Below are positions 1 through 9,627 of a stretch of 64,000 bases of DNA, piece by piece. Numbering within the stretch: position 1 is the stretch's first letter; every line of letters begins with the position of its first letter. The position numbers were made by a program, and so were the translations under genes. The notes under the pieces were generated by a model. The model saw nothing but the letters and a program-made list of their open reading frames with translations, made no database searches and was not told where the DNA came from. The stretch is from Rheinheimera riviphila (GTDB lineage: Bacteria > Pseudomonadota > Gammaproteobacteria > Enterobacterales > Alteromonadaceae): contig NZ_SACS01000004.1 of the NCBI RefSeq assembly GCF_004005945.1, positions 124,001-188,000 of the forward strand, written 5' to 3'.

Positions 1-464
1 ACGGCGAAGTGGTTGGTTATGGTGCTACTTCAGACGGTTACGACATGGTGGCACCCAGTGGAGAAGGCGCAGTGCGTTGTATGCAAATGGCAATGCAGGG
101 CGTAGGCGCGACCATTGATTACGTGAACACCCACGGTACCAGTACCCCGGTTGGCGATGTGAAAGAACTTGGCGCTATTCAACAAGTGTTTGCCGGTAAA
201 TCACCAGCGATCAGCGCGACCAAAGCGATGACCGGTCATGCCTTAGGCGCTGCCGGTGTGCACGAAGCGATTTATTCATTGCTGATGATGGAGCACGGTT
301 TTATCGCGCCATCGATTAATATCGGTGAACTGGACGCAGCTGCTGAAGGTTTGAATATCATCACAAAGCCAACAGAAGCTAAGCTGGAAACTGTAATGTC
401 AAACAGCTTTGGTTTTGGCGGCACCAATGCCACTTTAGTGATGCAAAAGTATAAAAAAGCATAA
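1..464 (+). CDS. fabB: 3-oxoacyl-ACP synthase I (FabB), C-terminal part
   Basis: Beta-ketoacyl-ACP synthase that elongates fatty acids by condensing malonyl-ACP with acyl-ACP in the cytoplasm. Its beginning lies outside the window; the reading frame is already open at base 3 and 153 residues remain. The visible half carries the catalytic histidine motif [11 protein letters not shown], the second motif [13 protein letters not shown] (Lys and His of the active site) and the glycine-rich end [10 protein letters not shown], all typical of the thiolase fold. FabB is preferred over FabF because of these motif details and because pdxB follows, as is common near fabB in gammaproteobacteria. A terminator stands about 60 bases downstream. 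Confidence 0.93.
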   Translation, partial: GEVVGYGATSDGYDMVAPSGEGAVRCMQMAMQGVGATIDYVNTHGTSTPVGDVKELGAIQQVFAGKSPAISATKAMTGHALGAAGVHEAIYSLLMMEHGFIAPSINIGELDAAAEGLNIITKPTEAKLETVMSNSFGFGGTNATLVMQKYKKA

Positions 465-480
465 TAAAAAAGTATAAAAA

Positions 481-506
481 GTATTGCGGTTAATTTTAAC
501 CGATAC
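481..506. repeat. inverted repeat between fabB and pdxB
   Basis: A near-perfect palindrome: CGGTTAA and TTAACCG separated by two bases, flanked by GTAT and ATAC with a two-base bulge on the left. It lies in AT-rich DNA with two copies of AAAAGTATAAAAA just upstream, the first overlapping the fabB stop region. It could be an operator for pdxB or part of the fabB 3' end structure; nothing in the sequence decides between them. Confidence 0.5.
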
Positions 507-524
507 GAGTTGCACTTTAACAAT

Positions 525-548
525 GCCACCAAGCGGTGGCTTTGTTAT
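525..548 (+). terminator. Rho-independent terminator after fabB
   Basis: Six G-C rich base pairs (GCCACC/GGTGGC) close a four-base AAGC loop and are followed by TTTGTTATTT. It sits between fabB and the pdxB start and probably ends the fabB transcript. Confidence 0.7.
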
Positions 549-594
549 TTCTGGCAGTCTAGAATGCGGTCACTTTTGGCGAACAGGGCCTGAA

Positions 595-1719
595 ATGAAA
601 ATTTACGCTGATGAAAATATGCCGTACGTGCAACAGTTTTTCGCTGATTTGGGCACTGTGCAGTTGGTCGATGGCCGGCAGCTCACTGCAGCACAGGTTG
701 CCGATGCTGATGTGTTGCTGGTGCGCTCAGTCACCCAGGTAAACGCCAAATTATTGTCGCAAAACAATTGCTTAAAATTTGTTGGAACTGCAACTATTGG
801 TGTTGATCATATTGATCAGGCTTATTTAACCAGTCGTGAAATCAGCTTTAGCAGCGCACCAGGTTGCAACGCCCAGTCAGTGGTGGAGTATGTGCTCAGC
901 AGCTTGTTTTTACTGGCCGAGCAACAGCAAAAACCATTACAGCAATGGACGGTGGGTGTGATTGGCGTGGGTCAGATTGGCTCGCGGTTGGTCAAAACAT
1001 TGCAGGCGCTTGAAGTGAAAGTGTTGCAATCTGATCCGCTACGCGCTGCCAATGAGCCTGATTTTCCACATCTGGATGTTGCCGATTTACTGACGCAAGT
1101 CGACGCCGTTAGTTTCCATGTGCCTTTGGTCAAATCAGGCGATTACCCAACATTAAAACTGATCAATCAGCAAAATCTGCAGCAGCTGCCTGCCCATGTC
1201 GCCATTATCAACGCCTCGCGCGGTGAAGTGACCTGCAATCAGGCGCTCTTGAACGAAGCAAAAAACGGCATCAAACGACCTTTGGTGCTGGATGTCTGGG
1301 ACAACGAGCCGAATGTACTGCTGGAGCTGGTTCCTTATACCCGGATCGCCACGGCGCATATCGCCGGTCATAGCATTGAAGGTAAAGCGCGCGGAACGGA
1401 AATGTTGTATCAGGCGCTGTGTAAAACACTGAAAATGGAGCCAAAACATCAGTTGCATGATTTTTGCCCGGTTCCAGTGATGGAAAAGCTGCAAATTTCT
1501 GCAAATTTTAGACTTTCAGATGTCCAAAATGTCTGCCGTATGTTATATGATGTTCGCCGTGATGACGCTTTATTCAGATTTCATCTGCAAGGTCATGGCT
1601 TTGACTGGCTCAGAAAACATTATCCGCCACGGCGGGAATTTAGTTCGTTGCAAGTGCAGCTGGATAATCCAGCTGTCGCAATACCAGAATTTTTAAATAA
1701 CTTAGGTTTTAGGTTTTAG
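595..1719 (+). CDS. pdxB: 4-phosphoerythronate dehydrogenase PdxB
   Basis: NAD-dependent oxidation of 4-phospho-D-erythronate, the second step of DXP-dependent pyridoxal phosphate synthesis. The 374-residue protein belongs to the D-2-hydroxyacid dehydrogenases: substrate domain first, a Rossmann nucleotide site GVGQIG at about 124-129, the INASRGEV and HIAGHSIEGK catalytic segments, then the C-terminal PdxB dimerisation domain. The start at MKIYADENMPYV matches the family; an in-frame ATG at 484 would add 37 residues that run through the fabB terminator and is unlikely. E. coli PdxB has 378 residues. The last codons and the stop lie inside a seven-base tandem repeat. asd follows 32 bases later. 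Confidence 0.95.
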   Translation: MKIYADENMPYVQQFFADLGTVQLVDGRQLTAAQVADADVLLVRSVTQVNAKLLSQNNCLKFVGTATIGVDHIDQAYLTSREISFSSAPGCNAQSVVEYVLSSLFLLAEQQQKPLQQWTVGVIGVGQIGSRLVKTLQALEVKVLQSDPLRAANEPDFPHLDVADLLTQVDAVSFHVPLVKSGDYPTLKLINQQNLQQLPAHVAIINASRGEVTCNQALLNEAKNGIKRPLVLDVWDNEPNVLLELVPYTRIATAHIAGHSIEGKARGTEMLYQALCKTLKMEPKHQLHDFCPVPVMEKLQISANFRLSDVQNVCRMLYDVRRDDALFRFHLQGHGFDWLRKHYPPRREFSSLQVQLDNPAVAIPEFLNNLGFRF

Positions 1720-1726
1720 GTTTTAG
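1702..1726. repeat. heptamer tandem repeat across the pdxB stop codon
   Basis: Three and a half head-to-tail copies of TTAGGTT. The pdxB stop codon (1717-1719) lies within the third copy, so gain or loss of one 7-base unit would shift the frame of the last residues. It resembles a replication-slippage site. Confidence 0.8.
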
Positions 1727-1751
1727 CAGCCAGCATTAGGGGAAACAAACT

Positions 1752-2771
1752 ATGGCGCAGCAATTCGACGTCGCAATTTTAGGTGCAACTGGTTTAGTCG
1801 GTCAGCATCTGATTGAAATTCTTGAACAACGTGATTTTCCGGTAAAACGGTTAATCCCTTTAGCAAGTAGTCGTTCTGCTGGCGGGTTTGTCACCTTTAA
1901 GGGAAAAAAAGTCGAAGTGCTGGATGCCGATAAGTTTGATTGGTCCGAAGCGCAAATTGGTTTGTTTTCCGCCGGTGGCAGTATTTCTGCTATTTATGCA
2001 CCAAAAGCCGCTGAAGCTGGTTGTGTGGTGATCGACAACACCTCGCATTATCGCTACGAAGCCGATATTCCATTGGTAGTACCGGAAGTGAATCCACAGG
2101 CGATTGCCGACTACCGCAACCGCAATATCATTGCCAATCCAAATTGTTCGACCATCCAGATGCTGGTGGCGTTAAAGCCTATTCACGACGCTGTTGGCAT
2201 TAGCCGGATCAACGTTTGTACATATCAATCGGTAAGCGGTGCCGGGCAGCAAGGCATCGAAGCACTGGCCAAAGAAACGGCGCAGTTACTCAATGGCCGG
2301 CCGGTGGAAGGCGACGGCAAGTTCAGCCGTCAGATCGCGTTTAACGTGATCCCGCAAATTGATGTGTTTATGGACAACGGCTACACCAAAGAAGAAATGA
2401 AAATGCACTGGGAAACCCAGAAAATCATGGGCGACGACAGTATTAGCGTCAACGCCACTGCGGTGCGGGTACCGGTGTTTTATGGTCATGCCGAAGCGGT
2501 GCATCTGGAAACCCGTCATCCAATCAGCGTTGAGCAAGTCAAAGCGCTGCTGGCCAATGCGCCAGGTGTAGTATTGCTGGAAGATAACGCCGATTTCCCA
2601 ACTCAGGTTGGTAATGCGCAAGGTCAGGACGATGTGTTTGTTGGCCGTATTCGCCAGGATATTTCGCACGAAAACGGCATCAACCTGTGGGTGGTGGCTG
2701 ATAACGTGCGTAAAGGCGCCGCGACCAACAGTATTCAGATCGCTGAACATTTAATCCGCGATTATCTGTAA
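1752..2771 (+). CDS. asd: aspartate-semialdehyde dehydrogenase
   Basis: Reduces aspartyl-4-phosphate to aspartate semialdehyde with NADPH, the branch point to lysine, diaminopimelate, threonine and methionine. The 339-residue protein has the N-terminal nucleotide motif GATGLVG (11-17), the catalytic cysteine Cys132 in NPNCSTIQ, the SVSGAGQQG glutamine segment and VRVPVFYGHAE with the substrate Arg and catalytic His. It occupies the place of the E. coli usg gene (pdxB-usg-truA); here the catalytic residues are present, so I read it as a true enzyme. A clear Shine-Dalgarno AGGGGA precedes the ATG. A strong terminator follows. Confidence 0.93.
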   Translation: MAQQFDVAILGATGLVGQHLIEILEQRDFPVKRLIPLASSRSAGGFVTFKGKKVEVLDADKFDWSEAQIGLFSAGGSISAIYAPKAAEAGCVVIDNTSHYRYEADIPLVVPEVNPQAIADYRNRNIIANPNCSTIQMLVALKPIHDAVGISRINVCTYQSVSGAGQQGIEALAKETAQLLNGRPVEGDGKFSRQIAFNVIPQIDVFMDNGYTKEEMKMHWETQKIMGDDSISVNATAVRVPVFYGHAEAVHLETRHPISVEQVKALLANAPGVVLLEDNADFPTQVGNAQGQDDVFVGRIRQDISHENGINLWVVADNVRKGAATNSIQIAEHLIRDYL

Positions 2772-3115
2772 ATTACATCTGCGAAGTTACTGCGGTAAGT
2801 CACACCACAACTGAACAAGAAAGGCTCCTGCGGGAGCCTTTTTACTTACGGTTCTTTTCTCGTATGATCCTCATCCATATCGTTTTCCTCCATCGGGCCG
2901 CTTAAGATTCGCGCAAAGTCGCAGATAACCAGTGAAATAGCGGGCTTTCTGCGGGCGGTTCGTCGCATTGACTGCTGATCTGGTTTAGAATTCAGAACAA
3001 AGTGACTGTGCAATGTGGAACATTGTTTGCAGGAGCACCTTATCAAAAGTGTAAAAGTGATGGCACCGCAGTTTACTGGTGACCAATTGACACCAAAGCG
3101 GTTAGGGAATTTTGA
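2772..3115. other. intergenic region between asd and fimV
   Basis: These 344 bases hold the asd terminator and a small perfect inverted repeat (CAATGT, three bases, ACATTG) at 3011-3025. The fimV promoter should be here, but I could not assign convincing -35 and -10 boxes. A minus-strand open frame of 92 codons spans most of the gap and overlaps the fimV start; nothing in it looks like a real protein. Confidence 0.5.
2821..2843 (+). terminator. Rho-independent terminator after asd
   Basis: AAGGCTCC pairs perfectly with GGAGCCTT around a TGCG loop and runs into a T tract. It separates the pdxB-asd unit from fimV. Confidence 0.9.
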
Positions 3116-6100
3116 ATGCATCAACTGCGATTATTAATCCTGTTGCTGATTGTCAATTTTATGACGGTTGCAGTGGCGGATACCACCGCCAAATTGCGTG
3201 GACCGAAAGAGTTTGACGCGCCAGCAGTCACCCGGCTGGGTCCGTTGTCGGCCCGCGACACTTTATGGCGTTTGGCCGAACAAGCAAGGCCCGATCCCCG
3301 GCTGAATATGTATCAAGTGATGCATGCGCTTTACTTAAAAAATCCTGATGCCTTCCTCGAACAAAATTTTAATCATCTTAAACCAGGCTCTTACCTGGAA
3401 ATCCCGACGATCCGCGAAATTCTTGCGATCAATGCGGTAGAAGCACAACGCAAATCTGAAAACGACGACCGGGTCTGGGCGGAGAAAATTCGTGGTGTTG
3501 CCAATGCCAAACCGGATGAAAAAGCTGCCCGTCAGCAAGATGTCGCCAAAGCCACCAAACAGATCACCGAAGAATTAAGTCGGGTTGAATCACAGCAAAC
3601 CGAGCAAATGAGCGACATTCGCAATCGACTTGGCGCATCGATGGCCAATGTTGAAACCATCGTCGTCGAAAATACGCAGCTGAAAAAACAACTGGATACC
3701 GTGGTTGAAGAACTGACGCTGGTGAAAAGTAAACTGGATAAAGACAGCGAAATTCAAACCCAGTTGCAGCAGCTATTGTTACAACAAACCGAACTTTTAG
3801 AGCAACAGCGCGAACAAATCAGAAAAGCCGAAGAAGGGTTTAATTTTGCCGAAACCTGGCAAAAACTTGCCTCTAGTCCGGTCGGCTGGGCGATTGCGGC
3901 CTCGTTGCCTGCCATTATGTTACTGCTGATTATCGTGTCCTTTATTCGTCGCCGTGGCCAAAAAGCCGCCGCTGTGGTGTCTGCTGCGACAGCATCGCCA
4001 ACCGTTGATCCGAACTATCGCTCACCGTTGCCGCCACTCGATGACAGTCTGGACTTTGATGAAAGCAGCCTGATTAACCTCGACGATTCATTACTGAATG
4101 ACAGTTTAAATTCCGGCATTCGGCTGGATGACGACAACTTTGTGCCCAAACCAGCCAAATCGATGGCGGCGACCGACTTTGCTGACGATTTACTGGATGA
4201 TAATTTTGATCCGCCAAGCCGCAAAGCCAGTTCTGAATTTGATCTGGATGATTTACTTGATGATCCGCTGGATGAGCCGGTTGCCACACCACGCACCGAA
4301 TTTGATGCCAATAACATCCTGTCCGGTGACGATTTATCATCGTTGTTTGATAATCTGGAAGAAGAACCGGCCTTTACTGCCAAAGAAGATTTTGATCCGA
4401 AAAATATACTGTCTGACAATGACTTAAGTTCGTTGTTCGACAACTTGGATGAAGCTGAAGATCCGGATGACATTTTCGCTCAGGCGCTGGCTGCGCAGCA
4501 GAGCGAAGCTGCTGACATTGAAAAAGCCAATGATGCCGATGACTTACAATCTAATCAGCCACTGGCCGCTGATGCATTGCAAAACGCCGCAGCACAAGCC
4601 GACGAATTTGATGAATTGCTGGAAGAAATCGAATTAGATATTCCAGCCGATGCCGACGATATGATGTCGTTGGACGAAGAGTTTGATATCGATGCGTTAA
4701 TGGCTTCGACCCAAGCGGTACAGCAAAGCACGGCAGCGCCGGTTGCTGCACCAACAACAACGTCAACAGCAGCACCCATGCAAATGGACGACGATGATTT
4801 TGATATTGATTCGTTGTTGGCGGCGAATGCCGAACCCACTAAGGTGCAAAAAGTGGCGGCGATGGAGAGTGCTGAGCCAAATCTGACTGCTGCCGACTTT
4901 GTTGCCGATATGCCTGAAAGCGAACCGGCCAGTACCTTTGACAGCTCAGAGTTGGATGCTTTTGCTGAATCGCTGGCCGAAGAAACGCTGGCTGAATCTG
5001 AAGTGACCGAACTTAGTGATGACGATTTGGCGTTAGTTGCTGCCGAGTTTGCACTGGAAGATGAACATATCACCGAAGCGGTTGAGCCGGATGAAGCGGA
5101 TCTGGCCAGCGAACTTGACGATATTCTGTCGGAAGTGGCTGAAATCCGCGCGCAGAGCCAGTTACATGCTGCGACATTGGCTGAGCTATCGTTGCCGGGA
5201 TCTGCGCTGGCGCAAGCCGCTGAAGATTTCGAAGAAGCACAAATTTCGGTGGCTGATGTCAGTTCAATGTTGCAAGACAATGATGATGACGAGCCAGATT
5301 TTGTAGCATCAGCATCAGAACTGCAGACGCCGGCAGAGTTTTCGGAATTGACCGACAATGACGAAATTCTGCTGGATGATTTTGAACCTACTGCGTCGAA
5401 AACTGCCTCTGCCGGGCCTGAAGATCTGAGTGAGTTTGTCACCCTTGATGACCACGACGCCGCTAAAACTCCGATGCCGGATTTAGAAGAGCTGGACGAC
5501 AATTCGGTCAGTCGGCTCTATGAATCATTGTCGTCGGTAGAAAGACCGAGCAAAGTATTGGATGAATATCCGGAACTTGAATTGTCGGATGATCTGCTGA
5601 GTGATAGTGATGCCGATATTATTTTCCCGGACGATGATCTGACGGACGAAGCGGCTTTACTTGATACCGCCTTTGCCAGCGTTGTTGACGCAGATAGCGC
5701 TGTGGTCGGCAATGCACTGGCGACCGACCCAACGATATTATCTGAGCTTCATGCACTGGAACATACCAATTTTGATGAAATGTTATCTGAACTGGACCAG
5801 TTTGAAACAGCCTCGGTAGCGCCGGAGCAAGATCTGCAGTCAGCAAAACGCGTGCTGGCAGAGCTTGATGCGTCGCAGTATACGCAACAAAATACCGAGG
5901 TTGCCGCTGCCGATCATGATATTCCGGATTATGTGCATATCGACAAGTTGCTAGCGGCTTCGGAAGATGACGAACTGGAACCGGTCAATAAAGGTGTGCT
6001 TAATATTGATGTCGGGCTGGCTGATTTTGAAGATTTAATTTCCGCCGACGAAATGGGTGATGTTGATCACGCCGATGCTGGTTACGCCGGACGACTCGAT

Positions 6101-6223
6101 TTAGTCAGGGCCTATAACGAAATTGGTGATGCCGACAGCGCCGGGCAACTAATTAAAGAGATCCTGGCATCCGATGCGCCCGCGCACGTGAAGCAAGAAG
6201 CGTTAACGCTGCAGCAAAGCTAG
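3116..6223 (+). CDS. fimV: FimV-family polar hub protein
   Basis: Large inner-membrane protein of the FimV/TspA family, which organises cell-pole functions and type IV pilus assembly in relatives. The 1035 residues comprise a signal-like hydrophobic start (about 4-21), the FimV N-terminal/LysM-like domain (about 35-110, with the LGPLSARDTLWRLA segment), a coiled-coil stretch (about 140-250), one membrane segment (about 256-276) followed by IRRRG, a very acidic low-complexity cytoplasmic region, and the short C-terminal FimV domain (about 985-1030). The acidic region has imperfect repeats of the type NILS-x-DLSSLFDNL. truA follows 149 bases later. The identification rests on architecture and position, since the middle is not conserved. 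Confidence 0.9.
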   Translation: MHQLRLLILLLIVNFMTVAVADTTAKLRGPKEFDAPAVTRLGPLSARDTLWRLAEQARPDPRLNMYQVMHALYLKNPDAFLEQNFNHLKPGSYLEIPTIREILAINAVEAQRKSENDDRVWAEKIRGVANAKPDEKAARQQDVAKATKQITEELSRVESQQTEQMSDIRNRLGASMANVETIVVENTQLKKQLDTVVEELTLVKSKLDKDSEIQTQLQQLLLQQTELLEQQREQIRKAEEGFNFAETWQKLASSPVGWAIAASLPAIMLLLIIVSFIRRRGQKAAAVVSAATASPTVDPNYRSPLPPLDDSLDFDESSLINLDDSLLNDSLNSGIRLDDDNFVPKPAKSMAATDFADDLLDDNFDPPSRKASSEFDLDDLLDDPLDEPVATPRTEFDANNILSGDDLSSLFDNLEEEPAFTAKEDFDPKNILSDNDLSSLFDNLDEAEDPDDIFAQALAAQQSEAADIEKANDADDLQSNQPLAADALQNAAAQADEFDELLEEIELDIPADADDMMSLDEEFDIDALMASTQAVQQSTAAPVAAPTTTSTAAPMQMDDDDFDIDSLLAANAEPTKVQKVAAMESAEPNLTAADFVADMPESEPASTFDSSELDAFAESLAEETLAESEVTELSDDDLALVAAEFALEDEHITEAVEPDEADLASELDDILSEVAEIRAQSQLHAATLAELSLPGSALAQAAEDFEEAQISVADVSSMLQDNDDDEPDFVASASELQTPAEFSELTDNDEILLDDFEPTASKTASAGPEDLSEFVTLDDHDAAKTPMPDLEELDDNSVSRLYESLSSVERPSKVLDEYPELELSDDLLSDSDADIIFPDDDLTDEAALLDTAFASVVDADSAVVGNALATDPTILSELHALEHTNFDEMLSELDQFETASVAPEQDLQSAKRVLAELDASQYTQQNTEVAAADHDIPDYVHIDKLLAASEDDELEPVNKGVLNIDVGLADFEDLISADEMGDVDHADAGYAGRLDLVRAYNEIGDADSAGQLIKEILASDAPAHVKQEALTLQQS

Positions 6224-6372
6224 TCAGCTGTTGCGATAGATGAGCTTGTTAAGCTTGTCGCGGTGGATCAGCGCGGCACAGTCACAGCTTGAAAAACAGC
6301 ACGGTCTTGCTGCACCCGTTGGGATTTGCCAGCTGCTTTGTTATACTCGCGCCGGTTTAACGAGGAGTGGGC

Positions 6373-7158
6373 ATGCGCATCGCATTGGGAATTGAATATG
6401 ACGGCACCGGTTTTTTTGGCTGGCAGCGTCAGCGGGAAGTGAACAGCATTCAGGGCGAGCTGGAAAAAGCGCTGAGCCAGGTCGCCAACGAACCCATCGA
6501 AATTTTCTGTGCCGGTCGCACTGACGCCGGCGTGCATGGCACAGGCCAGGTCATTCATTTTGACAGCAGCGCCGTGCGGGATATGCGTGGCTGGATCATG
6601 GGTGCTAATTCCAATCTGCCGACCGGCATTGCCGTGCGCTGGGCCAAACCGGTCAGCGAAGAGTTCCATGCCCGTTTTTCTGCGACGGCTCGCCGTTATC
6701 GTTATGTCATTTACAACCGCAAATACCGTCCGGCCATTTTGGGCCAGGGCTTAAGTCATTATCATCAGGATTTAGACGTCAGCCTGATGCAACAGGCCGC
6801 GCCTTTGCTATTGGGTGAACATGATTTTTCGTCATTCCGCGCTATTCAGTGTCAATCCAACACGCCATTTCGCAATCTGATGCATTTACAAATTGAACGC
6901 TATCAGGACTTTATTGTCATTGATATCAAGGCTAATGCCTTTTTACATCATATGGTGCGCAACATTACCGGTAGTTTGCTGGAAATCGGCATGAAAAAAC
7001 GTCCGCCACAGTGGCTGGGTGAATTGCTGGCGGCCAAAGATCGGACTTTAGCAGCGGCGACGGCCAAAGCGGAAGGGCTGTATTTGGTGGCTGTTGATTA
7101 TCCGGCGCAGTTTGAAATTCCGACCTCGCCTATGGGGCCGTTGTTTTTGCCGGATTAA
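6373..7158 (+). CDS. truA: tRNA pseudouridine(38-40) synthase TruA
   Basis: Isomerises uridines 38-40 in the anticodon arm of many tRNAs. The 261-residue protein starts [20 protein letters not shown], as the family does, and has the catalytic aspartate Asp51 in GRTDAGVH. The ATG at 6373 has GAGGAG six bases upstream; a GTG two codons earlier falls inside that ribosome-binding site. The C-terminal part ([21 protein letters not shown]) is also typical. It lies between fimV and accD as in many gammaproteobacteria. Confidence 0.96.
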   Translation: MRIALGIEYDGTGFFGWQRQREVNSIQGELEKALSQVANEPIEIFCAGRTDAGVHGTGQVIHFDSSAVRDMRGWIMGANSNLPTGIAVRWAKPVSEEFHARFSATARRYRYVIYNRKYRPAILGQGLSHYHQDLDVSLMQQAAPLLLGEHDFSSFRAIQCQSNTPFRNLMHLQIERYQDFIVIDIKANAFLHHMVRNITGSLLEIGMKKRPPQWLGELLAAKDRTLAAATAKAEGLYLVAVDYPAQFEIPTSPMGPLFLPD

Positions 7159-7461
7159 ACCCGTCATCCTTGAGGATTCGGGGTTGTTGGCCGCCTTCAC
7201 TCGCCCCAGTCACATAGACTGCTATGCTCCTGGGGTCTCGCTCAGTTGCCGCCTACCCGAATCTTCAATGATTTTGGGTATAAACCCTGGTCGTATGCTC
7301 TGGACTGACCTGTTTCAAGGCGACAGCTAAGACCAGTTTTTTATGTTCGGCTGCGCACCTTTATGTTTTAATAACCGCCGTTTGGCATGTTTTCGCTGAA
7401 TTTTGCCTAAGTTCAGGCTATTTGTGCGCGAAAATCGTCCAGTGTAGACAAAGGAATCCTT
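7159..7461. other. intergenic region between truA and accD
   Basis: About 300 bases without a gene. The first third is a long imperfect hairpin element, described separately. The remainder must hold the accD promoter, which I could not place with confidence. The accD ribosome-binding site AAAGGAA lies just before the ATG. Confidence 0.5.
7171..7267. repeat. long imperfect hairpin (palindromic intergenic element)
   Basis: Outer arms TGAGGATTCGGGG and its near complement ACCCGAATCTTCA (11 of 13 paired) enclose a second stem in which CCCCAG pairs with CTGGGG and CATAG with CTATG around ACTG. The whole element is about 97 bases. It resembles the REP/MITE-like palindromic units scattered between genes in Alteromonadales chromosomes. 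Only one copy is visible in this window. Confidence 0.6.
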
Positions 7462-8334
7462 ATGAGTTGGTTAGAAAAAATCCTGCCCAGAACCTCGTCG
7501 TCAGCGCGTCGTAATATCCCGGAAGGGGTCTGGACTAAATGTACGTCCTGTGAAGCGGTGTTGTACAAAGCAGATCTGGATCGCCAGCTTGGCGTTTGCC
7601 CAAAATGCGATAACCATATGCGCATCAACGCCCGCGAGCGTCTGGCCAGTTTTCTTGATACCAATACCGGTGTTGAACTGGCTGCCGAGCTCGAGCCGCA
7701 GGATATTCTGAAATTTAAAGACAGTAAAAAATATAAAGACCGGATTGTCGCAGCACAAAAAGAAACCGGCGAAAAAGATGCCATGGTGGTGATGCGCGGT
7801 TCTCTCAAAGGCATGCCGATTGTGGTCGCCAGCTTTGAATTTAATTTTATGGGTGGCTCAATGGCGTCCGTCGTGGGTGCCAAATTTGTCAAAGGCGTTG
7901 AGTTTGCGCTGGAACACAAAGTGCCCTTCGTTTGTTTCTCCGCTTCTGGCGGCGCGCGGATGCAAGAAGCCTTGTTGTCCTTGATGCAAATGGCCAAAAC
8001 CAGTGCCGCTTTGGCCAAACTGAGTGAAGCCGGTCTGCCGTATATTTCGGTGTTGACGGATCCGACCATGGGTGGTGTTTCAGCCAGTTTAGCCATGTTG
8101 GGTGATGTAAATATCGGCGAGCCAAATGCGCTGATTGGTTTTGCCGGTCCGCGAGTGATTGAACAAACCGTGCGGGAAAAACTGCCGGAAGGTTTCCAGC
8201 GCAGCGAATTCCTGCTGGATCATGGTGCCATTGATATGATTGTTGACCGCCGCCAAATGCGCGATACAATTGCGCGATTAGTTGCAAAATTCATGCGACT
8301 GCCTTCTCCGGTGTCGGAGAATCGCGTCGCCTAA
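7462..8334 (+). CDS. accD: acetyl-CoA carboxylase, carboxyltransferase beta subunit
   Basis: With AccA it transfers the carboxyl group from biotin carboxyl carrier protein to acetyl-CoA, giving malonyl-CoA for fatty acid synthesis. The 290-residue protein has the N-terminal zinc ribbon, Cys27, Cys30, Cys46 and Cys49, and the crotonase-fold core with [12 protein letters not shown] and [10 protein letters not shown]. Start and length match the family, and AAAGGAA lies ahead of the ATG. folC begins six bases after the stop, so the two are probably co-transcribed. Confidence 0.97.
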   Translation: MSWLEKILPRTSSSARRNIPEGVWTKCTSCEAVLYKADLDRQLGVCPKCDNHMRINARERLASFLDTNTGVELAAELEPQDILKFKDSKKYKDRIVAAQKETGEKDAMVVMRGSLKGMPIVVASFEFNFMGGSMASVVGAKFVKGVEFALEHKVPFVCFSASGGARMQEALLSLMQMAKTSAALAKLSEAGLPYISVLTDPTMGGVSASLAMLGDVNIGEPNALIGFAGPRVIEQTVREKLPEGFQRSEFLLDHGAIDMIVDRRQMRDTIARLVAKFMRLPSPVSENRVA

Positions 8335-8340
8335 GGCGTT

Positions 8341-9627
8341 ATGAACTCTTCTGCGTTAACAACAAGCCAATCGTGTCAGACCCTGACCGATTGGCTTGCG
8401 TTTATTGAACAAAGCCGTCCTATTGATCAAATTGAACTGGGCCTGACGCGGGTGCAAACCGTCGCAGCGCGCGGTGCATTACAGCAGTTACCCGGCATCA
8501 AAATTCTGCTGGCCGGCACCAACGGCAAAGGCTCCAGCGCCCGTTGTCTGGAACAACTGTTGCTGGCGCAAGGTTATTCGGTTGGCGTGTACACTTCCCC
8601 GCATTTACTGCAATTTAATGAACGGCTGCGCCTGAATGGCGTCGATGCTGCCGATGCGTTATGGGTGGCCGGACTGCGTGAAGTCGACCAACTGCGCGCT
8701 GAGGTGCCGCTGACTTATTTTGAATTCACTACACTTGCGGCTTTTGCCATGCTCAAGCAGCAACAGCCGGATGTTTGCATTATTGAAGTCGGTCTGGGCG
8801 GGCGTTTAGACGCCACCAACATTATTGAACCGGATGCCTGTGTCATTACGACCATCGACTTAGATCATCAGGATTGGCTTGGCAACGATCGCGAAAGTAT
8901 CGGCCGCGAAAAAGCCGGTATTTTCCGCCAAGAGCGCTTGGCCATAGTTGGTGATTTAGATGTACCGCAGTCGATATTGGCCGAAGCTGTACGGCTATCG
9001 GTGCCGCTGCGTCTGGTCAATCGTGATTATCAGTATCAGCTGGCCGAAGATGGCTTGTCATGGCAGTGGCAGGGGAAAAGCACCCGGCTGACCGATTTAC
9101 CGCTGGTAAAGTTGCCGCTGCAGAATATCGCCACCTGCCTGGCATGTCTGGAAGCGCTGCAGTTATTGCCGCCGCCAGCCAAGATTGCTACAGTGTTGGC
9201 TGAGCTAACTTTAGCCGGACGGATGCAATGGCTGCAACAGCAACCGGCTATTTTACTGGATGTGGCGCATAATCCGCAGTCGGCGGCTTACCTCGCATCA
9301 CAACTTGCTTTGCTTGCACCCCGTTATCAGCGCATTCATGTGTTGGTGGGCATGCTCAAAGATAAAGACATGCGACAAAGTCTGGCCGATTTTGCCGGAC
9401 TGGTTAGTACCTGGCATTGCGCCGGTTTACCGCCGCCGCGTGGTGCCACTGGTGAATTACTGGCAGCTCAGTTACCGGATGGGGCAAATGTTGTTTGCTA
9501 CCCCGATGTAGCAACAGCCTGGGCTACTTTGAGTACAGATCTTCACGACACTGATTTAGTGTTGATTTTTGGTTCATTTGTCACTGTGTCGCAGTTTTTA
9601 GCACACTGGCAACAGGGAAACGTATGA
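8341..9627 (+). CDS. folC: bifunctional folylpolyglutamate synthase / dihydrofolate synthase
   Basis: Adds L-glutamate to dihydropteroate and then to reduced folates in the cytoplasm. The 428-residue protein has the Mur-ligase ATP motif AGTNGKGS (58-65), the EVGLGGRLDATN metal and nucleotide segment, and DVAHNPQSAAYL near the C-terminal domain. It begins right after accD, and its TGA stop overlaps the ATG of dedD by four bases, which suggests coupled translation. Confidence 0.96.
   Translation: MNSSALTTSQSCQTLTDWLAFIEQSRPIDQIELGLTRVQTVAARGALQQLPGIKILLAGTNGKGSSARCLEQLLLAQGYSVGVYTSPHLLQFNERLRLNGVDAADALWVAGLREVDQLRAEVPLTYFEFTTLAAFAMLKQQQPDVCIIEVGLGGRLDATNIIEPDACVITTIDLDHQDWLGNDRESIGREKAGIFRQERLAIVGDLDVPQSILAEAVRLSVPLRLVNRDYQYQLAEDGLSWQWQGKSTRLTDLPLVKLPLQNIATCLACLEALQLLPPPAKIATVLAELTLAGRMQWLQQQPAILLDVAHNPQSAAYLASQLALLAPRYQRIHVLVGMLKDKDMRQSLADFAGLVSTWHCAGLPPPRGATGELLAAQLPDGANVVCYPDVATAWATLSTDLHDTDLVLIFGSFVTVSQFLAHWQQGNV

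Noticed and set aside
2846-3124. Minus-strand frame of 92 codons between asd and fimV
   Set aside because: It overlaps the fimV start, has no recognisable motif, and would be read through the asd-fimV gap that must carry the fimV promoter.
4555-5502. Long Ser-rich minus-strand frame inside fimV
   Set aside because: It mirrors the acidic codons (GAT, GAA) of fimV; such antisense frames arise from codon bias and have no domain or ribosome-binding site.
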